A stretch of 35,460 bases of DNA from Sphingobacteriia bacterium (GCA_011390575.1 JAABSE010000037.1:1-35460); one strand, 5' to 3'. Positions 9,409-18,576 are shown, numbered from the stretch's first letter. Notes: generated by a model not told the origin, from the letters alone. Numbers and translations are program-made.

Positions 9409-11742
9409 ATGACTAAAAAGTATTTTAAAATAACCTCAACAAACATCTGGAAGTATTTTTTAATACCTGCAATGGTATTGATGTCTGTTGGGTGCTCTTA
9501 TCAGCGGTATCTTGAAGAAGGACAGCAATTGTATACCGGAAGTGATATCACCATAGAGAGCGAGGAGAAAATTAGTCAAAAGTCGGAAGTAGAATCCGAG
9601 ATAAACAATGTATTGAGACCCAAACCCAACGAAAGGATCCTATATTGGCGCTACAGACTTTGGCTATATAATGTCCCTGGCAAGGAGCCGGGCAATGCCT
9701 TAAGCAAATGGGTAAAGGGAACCCTGGGCAGACCCCCCGTATTATGGGAAAACTTTGATGGAGAAAGAAGCGCAAAGCTGATTAAGAACCGTCTTTTTAA
9801 TATGGGTTTTTTTGATGCCCAGGTAGAGTATACACCGGTGGTGAAGCCACAAAAAGCCAGTGCTGAATTCCTGGTACGTCTTTCGCCTGCCTATACCATC
9901 AGTGAGATACTGCCTCTGGAAGATACCACTTTACTCGCTGAAGAAATCAACTCTTCACTTGACAAAAGCCTGCTGCAACCCGATCAAACTTATCGTTTAA
10001 ACAGGTTGAAAGAGGAGAGAAACCGTATTACAAAATATTTACGAGATAAAGGGTACTTTTTCTTCAATCCCGATTTTATACTTTTTAAAGCAGACACTAC
10101 CGCTGCCGAAAGACAGGTAAAACTTGCGTTTTCCCTTCCGTCTTCCATACCCGACAATGCCCATCATAAATTTCAAATTCGAAACATTTACATTAATGTT
10201 AACCATGATTTAAGCACAGACAACGAGCAAACCTATTCTGACTCTACGGCCCTCGAAGATGGAGTATTTTTATACAACAACAACGACATATTTAAACATA
10301 TAACCATTCAAAGAGCCGTTTTTCTGGAAAAGGACAATTTTTACAACACCAAAGATCACGACCTGACCATTAATCACCTGATGGGGTTGGGTGTATTCAA
10401 ATTTGTCAACCTGCGTTTTAACCCGGTTGAAGATAAAGAAAACAATTTTCTGGATGTAAACATTTTGCTTACCCAAATGCAAAAAAAATCGTTGAGTGCA
10501 GAAATCAGTGGGGTATCCAAATCCAGTAATTTTGCAGGCCCCGGCCTTTCCATCTCCTTTACCAACCGGAATTTTCTGCGGGGAGCAGAAAACTTCAGCA
10601 TCAACCTCGATGGATCCTATGAATGGCTGATGGGCAAAGGGCAGGGAAACATTTCCTCGCTTGAGACGGGAATAACCTCAGAATTACTTGTTCCACGTTT
10701 TGTAGCCCCCTTTGGCATAAATAACATCTCCCCAATGTTTATTCCCCAAACACGCTTCCTGATAGGGTTTAGCCATTTGAGTCGCACAAATGCGTTCAGC
10801 GTATCCACCTATCGCAGCCAGATTGGTTACGAATGGAGACAGTCGGTAACTTCACGCTACCAGTTTAATCCATTCGTATTCAACTTTTTCTCTCTGGGAA
10901 ACATTTCAGAAGACTACGAGCAATTCTTCACGCAGGAAATTCTTTTTAGAAGAGGATTGTTTGAACAGTTCCTGTTGGGTGGAGAGTTTTCCTTTACCTG
11001 GAATACGCAATTGCGAGGTCCCGGGAAGCATTCATGGTACGTAAATTACAACCTCGACTCATCAGGTAATCTCACCTATTTACTTCTTGACGGACTAAAC
11101 ATGGGAGAATTAAGCGAAGAAGGAGATTACGAAATATTCAATCAAAGCTTTTCACAGTTTACCAGAACAAGCTTCGACACAAGATATTACCTCGACCTGG
11201 GCCATGACCAAAAACTGGTAACCCGTATAGCTGCCGGAGTAGGAATCCCCTATGGCAATTCCTCCATCCTACCCTATGTTAAACTCTTCACTACCGGGGG
11301 CAGCAACAGCATCCGGGCTTTTCAGCCCCGGTCGCTGGGGCCGGGAGCGTATAACCCACCCGATTCTCTGAGAAACACCTTTAACATTTATCAAACCGGA
11401 GAAATAAAGCTGGAGCTAAACCTGGAATACCGTATTGCCTTTACCAGTCTTATCCACGGGGCTCTTTTTGTTGACGCGGGTAATGTGTGGAACATCGAAG
11501 AACGTGAAAATGCCCCCGGTGGTAAGTTTGAAAAGGATGAATTTCTCAACCAGATTGCTTTGGGTACCGGCCTGGGCTTACGGTTCGATTTTACGTTCTT
11601 TATTTTGCGCCTAGACCTGGCCTTTCCATTGGCAGTACCTTACGATGATTCACCTGGTTACTTTCAACCCTTCGAGCCTTTTAACAGCAGTTGGCTGGGC
11701 GATAATCTTCTGCTGAATCTGGCCATTGGATACCCGTTCTGA
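9409..11742 (+). CDS. tamL: TamL: BamA/TamA-family outer-membrane lipoprotein, 777 aa
   Basis: Outer-membrane Omp85-type barrel. The N-terminus ends in the lipobox LMSVGC with Cys29, so the protein is a lipoprotein. This is the mark of TamL, the Bacteroidota form of TamA. POTRA-like regions occupy about residues 35-360 and the barrel about 365-777. The motif GGSNSIRAF at about residue 630 is the conserved loop-6 signature of Omp85 proteins (usual form (V/I)RGF, here IRAF), and the chain ends in ...LAIGYPF with the terminal aromatic residue typical of a barrel. It follows tamB by 6 nt, and the two products are expected to form one trans-envelope machine. Order is tamB then tamL. Confidence 0.92.
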   Translation: MTKKYFKITSTNIWKYFLIPAMVLMSVGCSYQRYLEEGQQLYTGSDITIESEEKISQKSEVESEINNVLRPKPNERILYWRYRLWLYNVPGKEPGNALSKWVKGTLGRPPVLWENFDGERSAKLIKNRLFNMGFFDAQVEYTPVVKPQKASAEFLVRLSPAYTISEILPLEDTTLLAEEINSSLDKSLLQPDQTYRLNRLKEERNRITKYLRDKGYFFFNPDFILFKADTTAAERQVKLAFSLPSSIPDNAHHKFQIRNIYINVNHDLSTDNEQTYSDSTALEDGVFLYNNNDIFKHITIQRAVFLEKDNFYNTKDHDLTINHLMGLGVFKFVNLRFNPVEDKENNFLDVNILLTQMQKKSLSAEISGVSKSSNFAGPGLSISFTNRNFLRGAENFSINLDGSYEWLMGKGQGNISSLETGITSELLVPRFVAPFGINNISPMFIPQTRFLIGFSHLSRTNAFSVSTYRSQIGYEWRQSVTSRYQFNPFVFNFFSLGNISEDYEQFFTQEILFRRGLFEQFLLGGEFSFTWNTQLRGPGKHSWYVNYNLDSSGNLTYLLLDGLNMGELSEEGDYEIFNQSFSQFTRTSFDTRYYLDLGHDQKLVTRIAAGVGIPYGNSSILPYVKLFTTGGSNSIRAFQPRSLGPGAYNPPDSLRNTFNIYQTGEIKLELNLEYRIAFTSLIHGALFVDAGNVWNIEERENAPGGKFEKDEFLNQIALGTGLGLRFDFTFFILRLDLAFPLAVPYDDSPGYFQPFEPFNSSWLGDNLLLNLAIGYPF

Positions 11743-11748
11743 TTTAAG

Positions 11749-11773
11749 CTGCTACCTGCAGAATGCATAGCAG
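11749..11773. terminator. Weak hairpin between convergent tamL and LOG gene
   Basis: CTGCTA (11749-11754) and TGCA (11757-11760) can pair with TGCA (11764-11767) and TAGCAG (11768-11773), leaving a 2-nt bulge and GAA loop. It sits in the 35-nt gap between two convergent genes, where a bidirectional terminator would be expected, but there is no T-run, so the call is tentative. Confidence 0.35.
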
Positions 11774-11777
11774 GAAA

Positions 11778-12590
11778 TTACATCAGCTTTTCCTTATCCT
11801 TGACATTATCAAAATGCTCAATGAGGTGTTGTTCCATTTCATCCACTGTATCACAAATGGTGAATAGTTTCAGGTCTTCGGGATTAATCATGCCAAATTC
11901 CGCAAACTTCTCAAAGTTTATAATCTCTTCCCAGTATTTCTTGTCATAAATCAGGATTTTCATTTCTTTCTTTATCTTGCCGGTTTGCACCAGGGTAAGA
12001 ATTTCGGCCAGCTCATCCAGCGTACCAAATCCGCCGGGGAAAATAACGATAGCTTTAGCAGGATACGCAAACCAGAATTTTCGCATGAAGAAGTAGTGGA
12101 ATTCAAAATTAAGTTCGTCTTCGAGGTAAGGGTTGGCGTACTGCTCAAAAGGGAGGCTGATATTTAGCCCTATGGATTTTCCGCCGGCCAGGTGGGCACC
12201 TTTGTTGGCTGCTTCCATGATTCCCGGGCCTCCGCCTGTGCATACCACATAACGCCGGCCGTTGTGATAGTAGTTTTTCATAGACCACTGGGTAACACGG
12301 CGCGATAACTCCACGGCATCTTCGTAATATCTTGAATTTTTCAAGCCAAGTTCCGCCTTACGCAGAGCACCAGCATCAGGAGTCGTCTCTTTCTTTATCT
12401 CTGCAAGCTTCTTTTCAGCATTCTCGCGCGACTGTAACCTTGCCGAACCAAAAAACACCACTGTATCTTTGATTTGCTGCTTCTGAAATCTTGCGTGAGG
12501 CTCCACAAATTCCGACATTATCCGCAAAATGCGCGCTGAGGGCGAATTCATGAATTCAAGATTTTCGTATGCTTTTAATATTTTTGTCAT
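11778..12590 (-). CDS. LOG-family protein (TIGR00730-type nucleotide 5'-monophosphate phosphoribohydrolase)
   Basis: 270 residues. It carries the two family signatures: GGGPGIMEAANKGA (about residues 115-130) and PGGFGTLDE (about 180-188), the latter holding the active-site Glu of the LOG fold. LOG proteins ('Lonely guy', formerly annotated as lysine decarboxylases) cleave nucleoside 5'-monophosphates to base and ribose 5-phosphate. The N-terminal ~60-residue extension with ILRIMSEFVEP is common in Bacteroidota members. A TTG two codons upstream (12596) is in frame, but ATG at 12590 is the more likely start. Single gene, convergent to tamL. True substrate (AMP, GMP or other) cannot be told. 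Confidence 0.9.
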   Translation of the reverse strand: MTKILKAYENLEFMNSPSARILRIMSEFVEPHARFQKQQIKDTVVFFGSARLQSRENAEKKLAEIKKETTPDAGALRKAELGLKNSRYYEDAVELSRRVTQWSMKNYYHNGRRYVVCTGGGPGIMEAANKGAHLAGGKSIGLNISLPFEQYANPYLEDELNFEFHYFFMRKFWFAYPAKAIVIFPGGFGTLDELAEILTLVQTGKIKKEMKILIYDKKYWEEIINFEKFAEFGMINPEDLKLFTICDTVDEMEQHLIEHFDNVKDKEKLM

Positions 12591-12705
12591 ATGCAATATT
12601 TATATGTTGGGTTAACTATATCTTGTGGTTGTAAGGCAAATGAATTGGTTCTACTGCAATTTTTGCGGAAATAAATACGAGTTGCATTTATTCAATTGGT
12701 GTAAA

Positions 12706-12769
12706 ACAGAAGACCGGAGACTGAAGACCGAAGTGGATTCTCTTCCGTCTACCGTCTTCCGTTTTCTGT
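12706..12769. repeat. Imperfect 28-bp palindrome rich in GAAGACCG-type words
   Basis: Arms 12706-12733 and 12742-12769 are complementary at 22 of 28 positions, with an 8-nt loop. Each arm is itself made of short direct repeats of the GAAGAC(C/G)G type. It looks like a dispersed intergenic repeat or a degenerate hairpin rather than a terminator, since the flanking genes diverge. Confidence 0.6.
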
Positions 12770-12879
12770 CTATGCACTAACTGCATCTAATTTATTTCAA
12801 AATATAGGCTTATCCTCTAAATTTGTATTAGTACATCTTACTTTAATAACAAAAATACCGTTTTGTTTGCGATTAGCTA

Positions 12880-12887
12880 TACTTTTG
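12880..12887 (+). promoter_or_regulatory. Candidate -7 box (TACTTTTG) for the M15 peptidase gene
   Basis: Exact TAnnTTTG match 93 nt before the ATG at 12981. A second exact match, TAAATTTG, is at 12818-12825. The position supports the ATG at 12981 over the upstream TTG at 12867. TTTG words at 12862-12865 and 12866-12869 are nearer than the usual -33 distance. Confidence 0.4.
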
Positions 12888-12980
12888 CCGAACAAATTGA
12901 TTATTTTTGAAGAACCGTCAGAAAACGGCATTTGGGTTCCCAGCAGAAACCCACACCTCAATAAAACACAGTTTTACCCA

Positions 12981-13952
12981 ATGGGAAAAAGGAGAAAATC
13001 AAAAAAACAACCCGTATGGTTAATCATTCTGGTCATTTTGCTTGCATTTGCATTTGTGGTTTCCAGATCGTTGCGCAATAATGGTTTTTTTGCGGCAACC
13101 TCCGATACAATTCAAATCACAAATCTGCTAAATCCAGACAATAAACAAGAATCAGACAAAAACAGGAGTTTACAAATGCAAAACGGGGAAAATAAAAGCC
13201 CGAGGAATAAAGACAAACATAATAATTCAATTCAACCCGAAAAACCCATCATCAAACACCTTGAAATGCTTAACCCGCCCGAAAGACCCGATAAAAAACT
13301 GTTGCTTGGGAAAGCCAGTCCATCACAACGCGATTTGCTGATGGTGAGTGTAGCTCCCGGCTTTGGCAATCGCGACGGTTTGCTCATGCACCGGGATGCA
13401 TACAATGCGTTCATGAAAATGCATCAGGCAGCGCAGCAAGAGGGCATTTCTCTTATCATTATTTCTGCCTACCGGAGTTTTGACCATCAGAAAAGAATCT
13501 GGGAAAACAAATGGAACGGCAGGCAAATGCTTAGTGATAATATCGCAGCCACCAGCATAAAAGACCCTGAAGCAAGGGCTGCAGAAATACTTCGATTCAG
13601 CTCTATGCCCGGAACCTCAAGACATCACTGGGGCACGGATATCGACATCAACAACCTGAATAACAGTTATTTCCTAAACGGCAAAGGGCTGAAAGAATAC
13701 CAGTGGCTGAAGGAAAATGCACATACATTTGGTTTCTGCCAACCTTATACCCGGCGTAGTACGCGAAATAACAGGGGCTATGAAGAAGAGAAATGGCACT
13801 GGTCGTACCTGCCTCTTGCTTCTGTTTACCTGGAAACCTTCAAAGACTCGGTGCAATACCAGGATTTAAACGGATTTGACGGATGGCAAACAGCACAACC
13901 CCTCTCTGTTATTGAGAATTATGTAATGGGAATAAACTCCGAATGCTATTGA
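12981..13952 (+). CDS. M15B-family peptidoglycan carboxypeptidase (VanY/LdcB-like), membrane anchored
   Basis: 323 residues. A basic N-terminus (MGKRRKSKKQ) precedes one membrane segment (about 11-28) and a low-complexity linker (about 30-95). The C-terminal domain (about 100-310) has the VanY/LdcB zinc site: SRHHWGTDID at 213-222 (zinc ligands His215 and Asp222) and EKWHW with Glu270 as likely catalytic base and His273 as third ligand. The upstream SAYRSFDHQ motif is also typical. Such enzymes trim D-Ala or L,D-linked ends from peptidoglycan stem peptides in the periplasm. Whether this is a DD- or LD-carboxypeptidase cannot be settled from sequence. ATG at 12981 was preferred because the upstream extension from TTG 12867 lacks family features and contains a promoter box. 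Confidence 0.88.
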   Translation: MGKRRKSKKQPVWLIILVILLAFAFVVSRSLRNNGFFAATSDTIQITNLLNPDNKQESDKNRSLQMQNGENKSPRNKDKHNNSIQPEKPIIKHLEMLNPPERPDKKLLLGKASPSQRDLLMVSVAPGFGNRDGLLMHRDAYNAFMKMHQAAQQEGISLIIISAYRSFDHQKRIWENKWNGRQMLSDNIAATSIKDPEARAAEILRFSSMPGTSRHHWGTDIDINNLNNSYFLNGKGLKEYQWLKENAHTFGFCQPYTRRSTRNNRGYEEEKWHWSYLPLASVYLETFKDSVQYQDLNGFDGWQTAQPLSVIENYVMGINSECY

Positions 13953-14018
13953 CAACGCAAATTCCTTAATATTAGCCACAACTCACTGTTTTACCACTAT
14001 TTCAAACATTAGAATACA

Positions 14019-15137
14019 ATGAAAGTACGATTCGCTTTTTATGTAAGGCTAACCATAGTAATGCTGGGCTTAATCCTGGTAGTAACCATCATGCGGGAAG
14101 CCAAGTCTATTCTTGTTCCTTTACTGGTTTCCGGGTTACTGGCCATACTCATCAGTCCGTTTACATCGATGCTGGAAAAATGGAGGTTTCCCAAAGCTTT
14201 GGCAGTCATGATAAGTGTGATATCGCTGCTGGTAATAATCAGTGCACTGGTGTACTTTTTCTATAACCAGGTTCTGCGGTTCAGTGGCGACCTGAGTTTG
14301 CTGGAAGCCAGGGTAGGCTATTACCTTAACGAATTAAACCGCTTCCTTGAACAGCATCTGGAAGGAGCAGTCCCTATATCTGCCGATAGTCTTCAGACTA
14401 CTATTTTTCAATATCTATACGAGAATGCGGGAAATCTTACCCAGGGAGTCATCGCTACAGCAAGTTCTCTCACCATGGTATTTATTATGCCCATTTACAT
14501 ATTCCTGTTTCTGTATTTCAGATCGTTTCTTGCCGAATTTATCCTTATGTCATTTGAAGAAAAGGATAAAATAAAAGTCAGAAATGTTTTGTACAAGGTA
14601 AAGCAGGTGGTGAAAAATTACATAGCAGGTATGTTTGTAGTTATCCTTATACTTGCGGTGTTGAACAGCATTGCGCTTTTAAGCCTGGGCATCAAACATG
14701 CTTTCCTTTTTGCCGGTTTTGCCGCATTGCTCAATGTCATTCCCTTCCTGGGTCCCTTTATTGGCGCCACCCTTCCCATTATGTATGCTTTCCTTACCAA
14801 AGATTCGTTGTGGTATACCTTTGCCGTTTTTATGGCTTTTTATGTCATTCAGCTTTTAGAGAGCAACCTTTTTACGCCCAAAATTGTGGGAGGGAAAGTT
14901 TCCATGAACCCCCTGATGACTATCGTTGCATTGTTTGTGGGTAATTTTATCTGGGGCCTGGCCGGCATGATCCTTTTCATTCCCGGCATGGCCATCCTGA
15001 AAGTAATTTTTGATGAAGTAGAAGGAATGGAAGCCTATGGCTTTTTGCTTGGAGACACAAAATCAGCAGAAAAAAATGCCAACCGCAGATCGCTGAAAGA
15101 ACAAATCACCAAGGTGAGAGGCCGTTTTCGGCTTTAA
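14019..15137 (+). CDS. AI-2E (YdiK/PerM) family transporter
   Basis: 372 residues with about seven to eight hydrophobic segments in the family pattern: a pair near the N-terminus (about 8-50), one at about 62-85, then, after a soluble stretch (about 90-140), the C-terminal group that ends near residue 340. The segment around LNVIPFLGPFIGATLP is the strongly conserved AI-2E family signature. Members are inner-membrane exporters or ion antiporters; the AI-2 link holds for few of them. It follows the M15 peptidase after 66 nt on the same strand, so the two may be co-transcribed. Substrate unknown. Confidence 0.9.
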   Translation: MKVRFAFYVRLTIVMLGLILVVTIMREAKSILVPLLVSGLLAILISPFTSMLEKWRFPKALAVMISVISLLVIISALVYFFYNQVLRFSGDLSLLEARVGYYLNELNRFLEQHLEGAVPISADSLQTTIFQYLYENAGNLTQGVIATASSLTMVFIMPIYIFLFLYFRSFLAEFILMSFEEKDKIKVRNVLYKVKQVVKNYIAGMFVVILILAVLNSIALLSLGIKHAFLFAGFAALLNVIPFLGPFIGATLPIMYAFLTKDSLWYTFAVFMAFYVIQLLESNLFTPKIVGGKVSMNPLMTIVALFVGNFIWGLAGMILFIPGMAILKVIFDEVEGMEAYGFLLGDTKSAEKNANRRSLKEQITKVRGRFRL

Positions 15138-15159
15138 CGACAGTATCTGAAAACTTTTC

Positions 15160-16230
15160 TCAGTTAACGGTTTTTCTTCCTCCTTTTCCTCCTTTTCCCC
15201 TGGCCGCTCCTCCTGCCCTTTTGGGGGATGAGTCAGCTTTTCCTCTTGAGGTACTTCGGGAGGTAATTTTCCCTTTGCTACCAGGTTTATCCTGTGAAGA
15301 ACCCCCGGAGTGCTTTGCCTTTGCTCCCCTTCCTGAGGGTTTTTCTCCTTTTTTCGAAACATCAGTTTTGGAGAAAGCTGTTTTGTCGCCTCTTCTGCCT
15401 CCTTTGGAACCTGAATCCCGCTCCTTACTGCCACCGGACACTGGCGAACTTCCCCTTTGCTTTCCTTCCCCCGGAGGATATGATTTCCGGCCAGGCTTCT
15501 TTGAAGATTTTCTCGCAGGAGATTTTTCTACCAACTCCAGTATGCCGGCCTTCTCGTCCTCATCCAGCTCACGCCAGTCGCCCTGGGGCAATCCTTTCAT
15601 GGTGACATTCATGATGCGGATTCGTTCGAGTTTGGTTACTTCATACCCGAAATATTCGCACATGCGTCTTATCTGTCTGTTCATCCCCTGCACGAGGATG
15701 ATACGAAAGACAAAGGGAGATATTTGAAAAACAGGACACTTTTTGGTTTTCTTTCCCATGATGGGAACACCGCCGGCCATCCCCTCAGTAAAACTGTCAG
15801 TAATGGGTTTATCCACTGTTACAAGGTACTCTTTCTCGTGCCGGTTGCCGGCCCGTAAGATTTCATTGACAATATCGCCGTTGTTGGTCAGCAAAATTAA
15901 ACCCTGTGAATCTTTATCCAGCCTGCCAATAGGGAAAATGCGTTCGCTGTGATTGACAAAATCCACGATATTGCCCTTAACATTGGTTTCCGCTGTACTC
16001 ACAATACCGATGGGTTTGTTCAGGGCAAGCAGGATAAATGGTTTCTCCTCCACCTGGTCCAGCTTAATCCCGTTGACCATTACCTTGTCGCCGGGTTTAA
16101 CCTGGGCTCCAATAACGGCACGTTTTCCATTTACAAATACAGAGCCTTTTTCAATGAATTTATCGGCCTCCCGCCTTGAGCAGATGCCCTTTTCACTGAT
16201 ATATTTATTGAGACGTATGGTCGATTTCAT
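15160..16230 (-). CDS. rluF: 23S rRNA pseudouridine synthase RluF with long basic C-terminal tail
   Basis: 356 residues. An S4 RNA-binding domain (about 4-60; [18 protein letters not shown]) precedes the RsuA/RluB/E/F catalytic domain with GRLDKDSQG, in which Asp105 is the nucleophile. The N-terminal S4 segment is close to E. coli RluF, which modifies U2604 of 23S rRNA. Residues from about 238 to the end form a Lys/Gly/Ser/Arg-rich, probably disordered tail absent from E. coli RluF and likely to bind RNA non-specifically. ATG at 16230 places the S4 domain directly at the N-terminus. A -7 box TACTTTTG lies about 97 nt upstream. Family assignment is firm; the F versus B/E subtype is by similarity from memory. 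Confidence 0.88.
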   Translation of the reverse strand: MKSTIRLNKYISEKGICSRREADKFIEKGSVFVNGKRAVIGAQVKPGDKVMVNGIKLDQVEEKPFILLALNKPIGIVSTAETNVKGNIVDFVNHSERIFPIGRLDKDSQGLILLTNNGDIVNEILRAGNRHEKEYLVTVDKPITDSFTEGMAGGVPIMGKKTKKCPVFQISPFVFRIILVQGMNRQIRRMCEYFGYEVTKLERIRIMNVTMKGLPQGDWRELDEDEKAGILELVEKSPARKSSKKPGRKSYPPGEGKQRGSSPVSGGSKERDSGSKGGRRGDKTAFSKTDVSKKGEKPSGRGAKAKHSGGSSQDKPGSKGKITSRSTSRGKADSSPKRAGGAARGKGGKGGRKTVN

Positions 16231-16248
16231 AAAATAATAATTTGTTGT

Positions 16249-16315
16249 TAACCGGTTAGGATTGATGACAGATTCTCTCAGAAACCATTAACCGGATGAT
16301 AATTTGTTATACCGG
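16249..16315. repeat. Repeated TAATTTGTT/CCGG words and palindrome in the rluF leader
   Basis: The 10-bp palindrome TAACCGGTTA (16249-16258) is followed by a second TTAACCGG (16288-16295). The word ATAATTTGTT occurs twice, before the palindrome (from about 16238) and again after the second site (from about 16300), each followed by a CCGG-containing word. It lies between the candidate promoter and the rluF start, so it would be in the 5' leader. Confidence 0.4.
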
Positions 16316-16326
16316 GAAAGAAAATA

Positions 16327-16334
16327 CAAAAGTA
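16327..16334 (-). promoter_or_regulatory. Candidate -7 box (TACTTTTG) for rluF
   Basis: Exact minus-strand TAnnTTTG in the 111-nt gap between the desulfurase-SelD gene and rluF, about 97 nt before the rluF ATG. It suggests rluF has its own promoter rather than being the last gene of the selenium operon. Confidence 0.45.
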
Positions 16335-16341
16335 CGGAATT

Positions 16342-18576
16342 CTAATCATCAAATCCTTTATTGTTATACGCTACCTGAATTCTGTAGGCGCCGGGTTCTG
16401 AAATCACCCCTATACGACTGGCTTTCAGCGTCGATTTTTGTTCCAGCTCTTCCAGGTACTTGTCAGCTTGATCGGCCTGCAGAGCAATAAGCAATCCTCC
16501 CGAAGTCTGGGCATCGCACAAAATAAGCTTTAAATACTCCGGAATATCATCAGACCAATGAATAAAATCAGCTACATGTTCCATGTTGTTGCGTGTCCCT
16601 CCGGGTATGGTTCCCGAGATGGCCAGGTCTGCCACACCATCAATCAGAGGAACGCTCACGGCATCAATACGACACGAAACGTCTGAGCCGGCCATCATTT
16701 CGTTGAGATGGCCCATCAGGCCAAAGCCGGTAACATCTGTACAGGCGCTCACGGGGTAGTTTTCCATCAAGGCAGCAGCAGAGGCGTTCAGTTCAATCAT
16801 CACGTTGATGGCAGCGAGAGCGGTTTTTTCATCGGCCAAATTCCGTTTGACAGCAGTAGCTATGATTCCCGTGCCAATGGGCTTGGTTAGAATAAGTACA
16901 TCGCCCGGACGGGCGGAGCTGTTGGTAATGACTTTTTCAGGGTGGACGATACCACTTACCACCATCCCGAATTTGGGCTCAGGATCTTCCACGGTGTGCC
17001 CACCCAGAATACTAATACCTGCTTCAGTCGCTTTATCCGATGCTCCTTTGAGGATGTCCTTCAGCACCTGCATGGGCAGGCGGTTGCTGGGAAAACCAAC
17101 AATATTCAAAGCAAACAAGGGTTTGGCTCCCATGGCATATATGTCGCTCAACGCATTGGCTGCAGCAATGGCCCCAAAAGACCACGGATCGTCAACCACA
17201 GGAGTGAAAAAATCGACTGTCTGAACAAGAGCGACATCATCTGTCAGCCGGTAAACAGCCGCATCATCCGAAGTGCTTGTTCCCACCAGCACATTTTTAT
17301 CAAATACAGGAGGCATATCCATGAGCACCTTTTCCAGGTATTGGGGTCTGATTTTGCATGCACAGCCGAGCCCCTGCGTGTATCGGGTAAGCCTTACGAT
17401 CTGGTTATCTGACAGTTCAGGCATTTCATCTTCCACCAAAGAGGGTTGTAAACTATTGACCGTTTGAATAACCAGGCGCGCTGCCTCACGGATTTCTGAT
17501 TCGGAAGTCTTTTTTCCTGTGGAGAAACGAATGGTACCCATGGCATAATGCTCAGGCACCTGCATGGCTGTGAGTACCGGAGAAAGATCAATCTGGTCAG
17601 CATGGCAGGCTGCTCCGGCTGATGCAGCAATACCCTCCAGCTCATCCAGGAGCAGGTTGGCCTGGATGCCTCCAAATCCGATGCTCAGGGTATTAGGAAG
17701 CCTGAGCCGTGCATGGCCGTTGAGCCTGATATCAGTCAGAGAATCTTTCAGCAGATCGTACAACAGATCCGTCATAGCCTGCATATGTGCTGCATTGGAT
17801 TTCAAATCCCGGGTTGCCACCTCAGCTGCTTTACCCAGCCCTGCTATTTCAAGCACATTTTCGGTTCCTGCCCTGAGGTTTTGTTCATGATTGGCGCCGT
17901 GCATCAGTTTCTGCAGTTGCACACCACGCCTTACAAACAACGCTCCTACCCCTTTGGGAGCATAAAGCTTGTGCCCTGCCAAAGAAAGCAAATCAACCCC
18001 CATCTTTTTCACATCTACAGGTATTTTCCCTGCCGACTGAGCAGCATCACTGTGAAAAACAATTCCATGCCTGCGGGCTATCAGGCTGATTTCTTCAATG
18101 GGTTGAATCGTACCCACTTCGTTGTTGGCATGCATTACACTAATCAGAATGGTCTGGGCTTTTACTGCTTTTTCCACCTCAGCCGGATTTACCCTTCCTG
18201 CAGAATCTACTGTAAGATATGTAACTTCAAATCCCTTTGTTTCAAGAAAACGGCAAACTTCAGTAACAGCGGGATGTTCTACCTGGCTGGTGATAATATG
18301 ATTCCCTTTGTGGCGGTTTTGAAAAGCTGCCCCTTTGATGGCATAGTTGTTAGACTCAGTGCCTCCGCTGGTAAAAATTACCTCATCCGGAAAACAGTTG
18401 ATAAGCTGTGCAATTTGCCGGCGCGCCTGTTCCACAGCCTGCCGGGTTTGTATTCCATATTGGTGCATGCTTGATGGATTTCCGAAAAGATGATCCAGAA
18501 AAGGTTTCATGGCCTCCGCTGCTTCTGCATCAATGGGAGTGGTGGCGTTGTAATCCAGGTAAACGGGCTTGATCAT
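16342..18576 (-). CDS. selD: Cysteine desulfurase-selenophosphate synthase (NifS-like/SelD) fusion
   Basis: 744 residues in two full domains. Residues 1-380 form a class V aminotransferase of the NifS/IscS type: PLP lysine Lys203 in AGHKLYAPKG, the SGGTESNN motif at 70-77 and the persulfide/perselenide cysteine Cys324 in SAGAACHA. Residues about 390-744 form a complete SelD: GLGCACK with catalytic Cys405 and Lys408, TVDFFTPVVDDPWSFG, and GGHTVEDPEPKFG. SelD makes selenophosphate from selenide and ATP; the desulfurase half can supply selenium from selenocysteine or pass it as a perselenide. The fusion would allow direct transfer. Cys405 is encoded by TGT, so it is not a selenocysteine enzyme. 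Its ATG overlaps the mnmH stop by 4 nt (ATGA, 18573-18576), indicating translational coupling. Confidence 0.95.
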   Translation of the reverse strand: MIKPVYLDYNATTPIDAEAAEAMKPFLDHLFGNPSSMHQYGIQTRQAVEQARRQIAQLINCFPDEVIFTSGGTESNNYAIKGAAFQNRHKGNHIITSQVEHPAVTEVCRFLETKGFEVTYLTVDSAGRVNPAEVEKAVKAQTILISVMHANNEVGTIQPIEEISLIARRHGIVFHSDAAQSAGKIPVDVKKMGVDLLSLAGHKLYAPKGVGALFVRRGVQLQKLMHGANHEQNLRAGTENVLEIAGLGKAAEVATRDLKSNAAHMQAMTDLLYDLLKDSLTDIRLNGHARLRLPNTLSIGFGGIQANLLLDELEGIAASAGAACHADQIDLSPVLTAMQVPEHYAMGTIRFSTGKKTSESEIREAARLVIQTVNSLQPSLVEDEMPELSDNQIVRLTRYTQGLGCACKIRPQYLEKVLMDMPPVFDKNVLVGTSTSDDAAVYRLTDDVALVQTVDFFTPVVDDPWSFGAIAAANALSDIYAMGAKPLFALNIVGFPSNRLPMQVLKDILKGASDKATEAGISILGGHTVEDPEPKFGMVVSGIVHPEKVITNSSARPGDVLILTKPIGTGIIATAVKRNLADEKTALAAINVMIELNASAAALMENYPVSACTDVTGFGLMGHLNEMMAGSDVSCRIDAVSVPLIDGVADLAISGTIPGGTRNNMEHVADFIHWSDDIPEYLKLILCDAQTSGGLLIALQADQADKYLEELEQKSTLKASRIGVISEPGAYRIQVAYNNKGFDD

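Larger units (their letters stand above)
12591..12980. other. Divergent intergenic region with palindromic repeat and two -7 boxes
   Basis: 390 nt separating the LOG gene from the M15 peptidase gene. It contains an imperfect palindrome (12706-12769) and two exact TAnnTTTG boxes facing the peptidase gene (12818-12825 and 12880-12887). An in-frame TTG at 12867 would extend the peptidase upstream, but the second -7 box lies inside that extension, so the region is treated as non-coding. Confidence 0.6.

Noticed and set aside
12867-12980. N-terminal extension of the M15 peptidase from TTG 12867
   Set aside because: It contains a consensus -7 promoter box and has no signal or domain features, whereas ATG 12981 starts a basic, membrane-anchored N-terminus.
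17355-17370. Selenocysteine codon in SelD
   Set aside because: The catalytic position is encoded by TGT (Cys405), with no in-frame TGA and no need for a SECIS element.
17713-18474. 253-residue plus-strand frame opposite the desulfurase-SelD fusion
   Set aside because: It is the antisense of conserved enzyme sequence with active-site residues in the minus frame; its own translation shows no family pattern.
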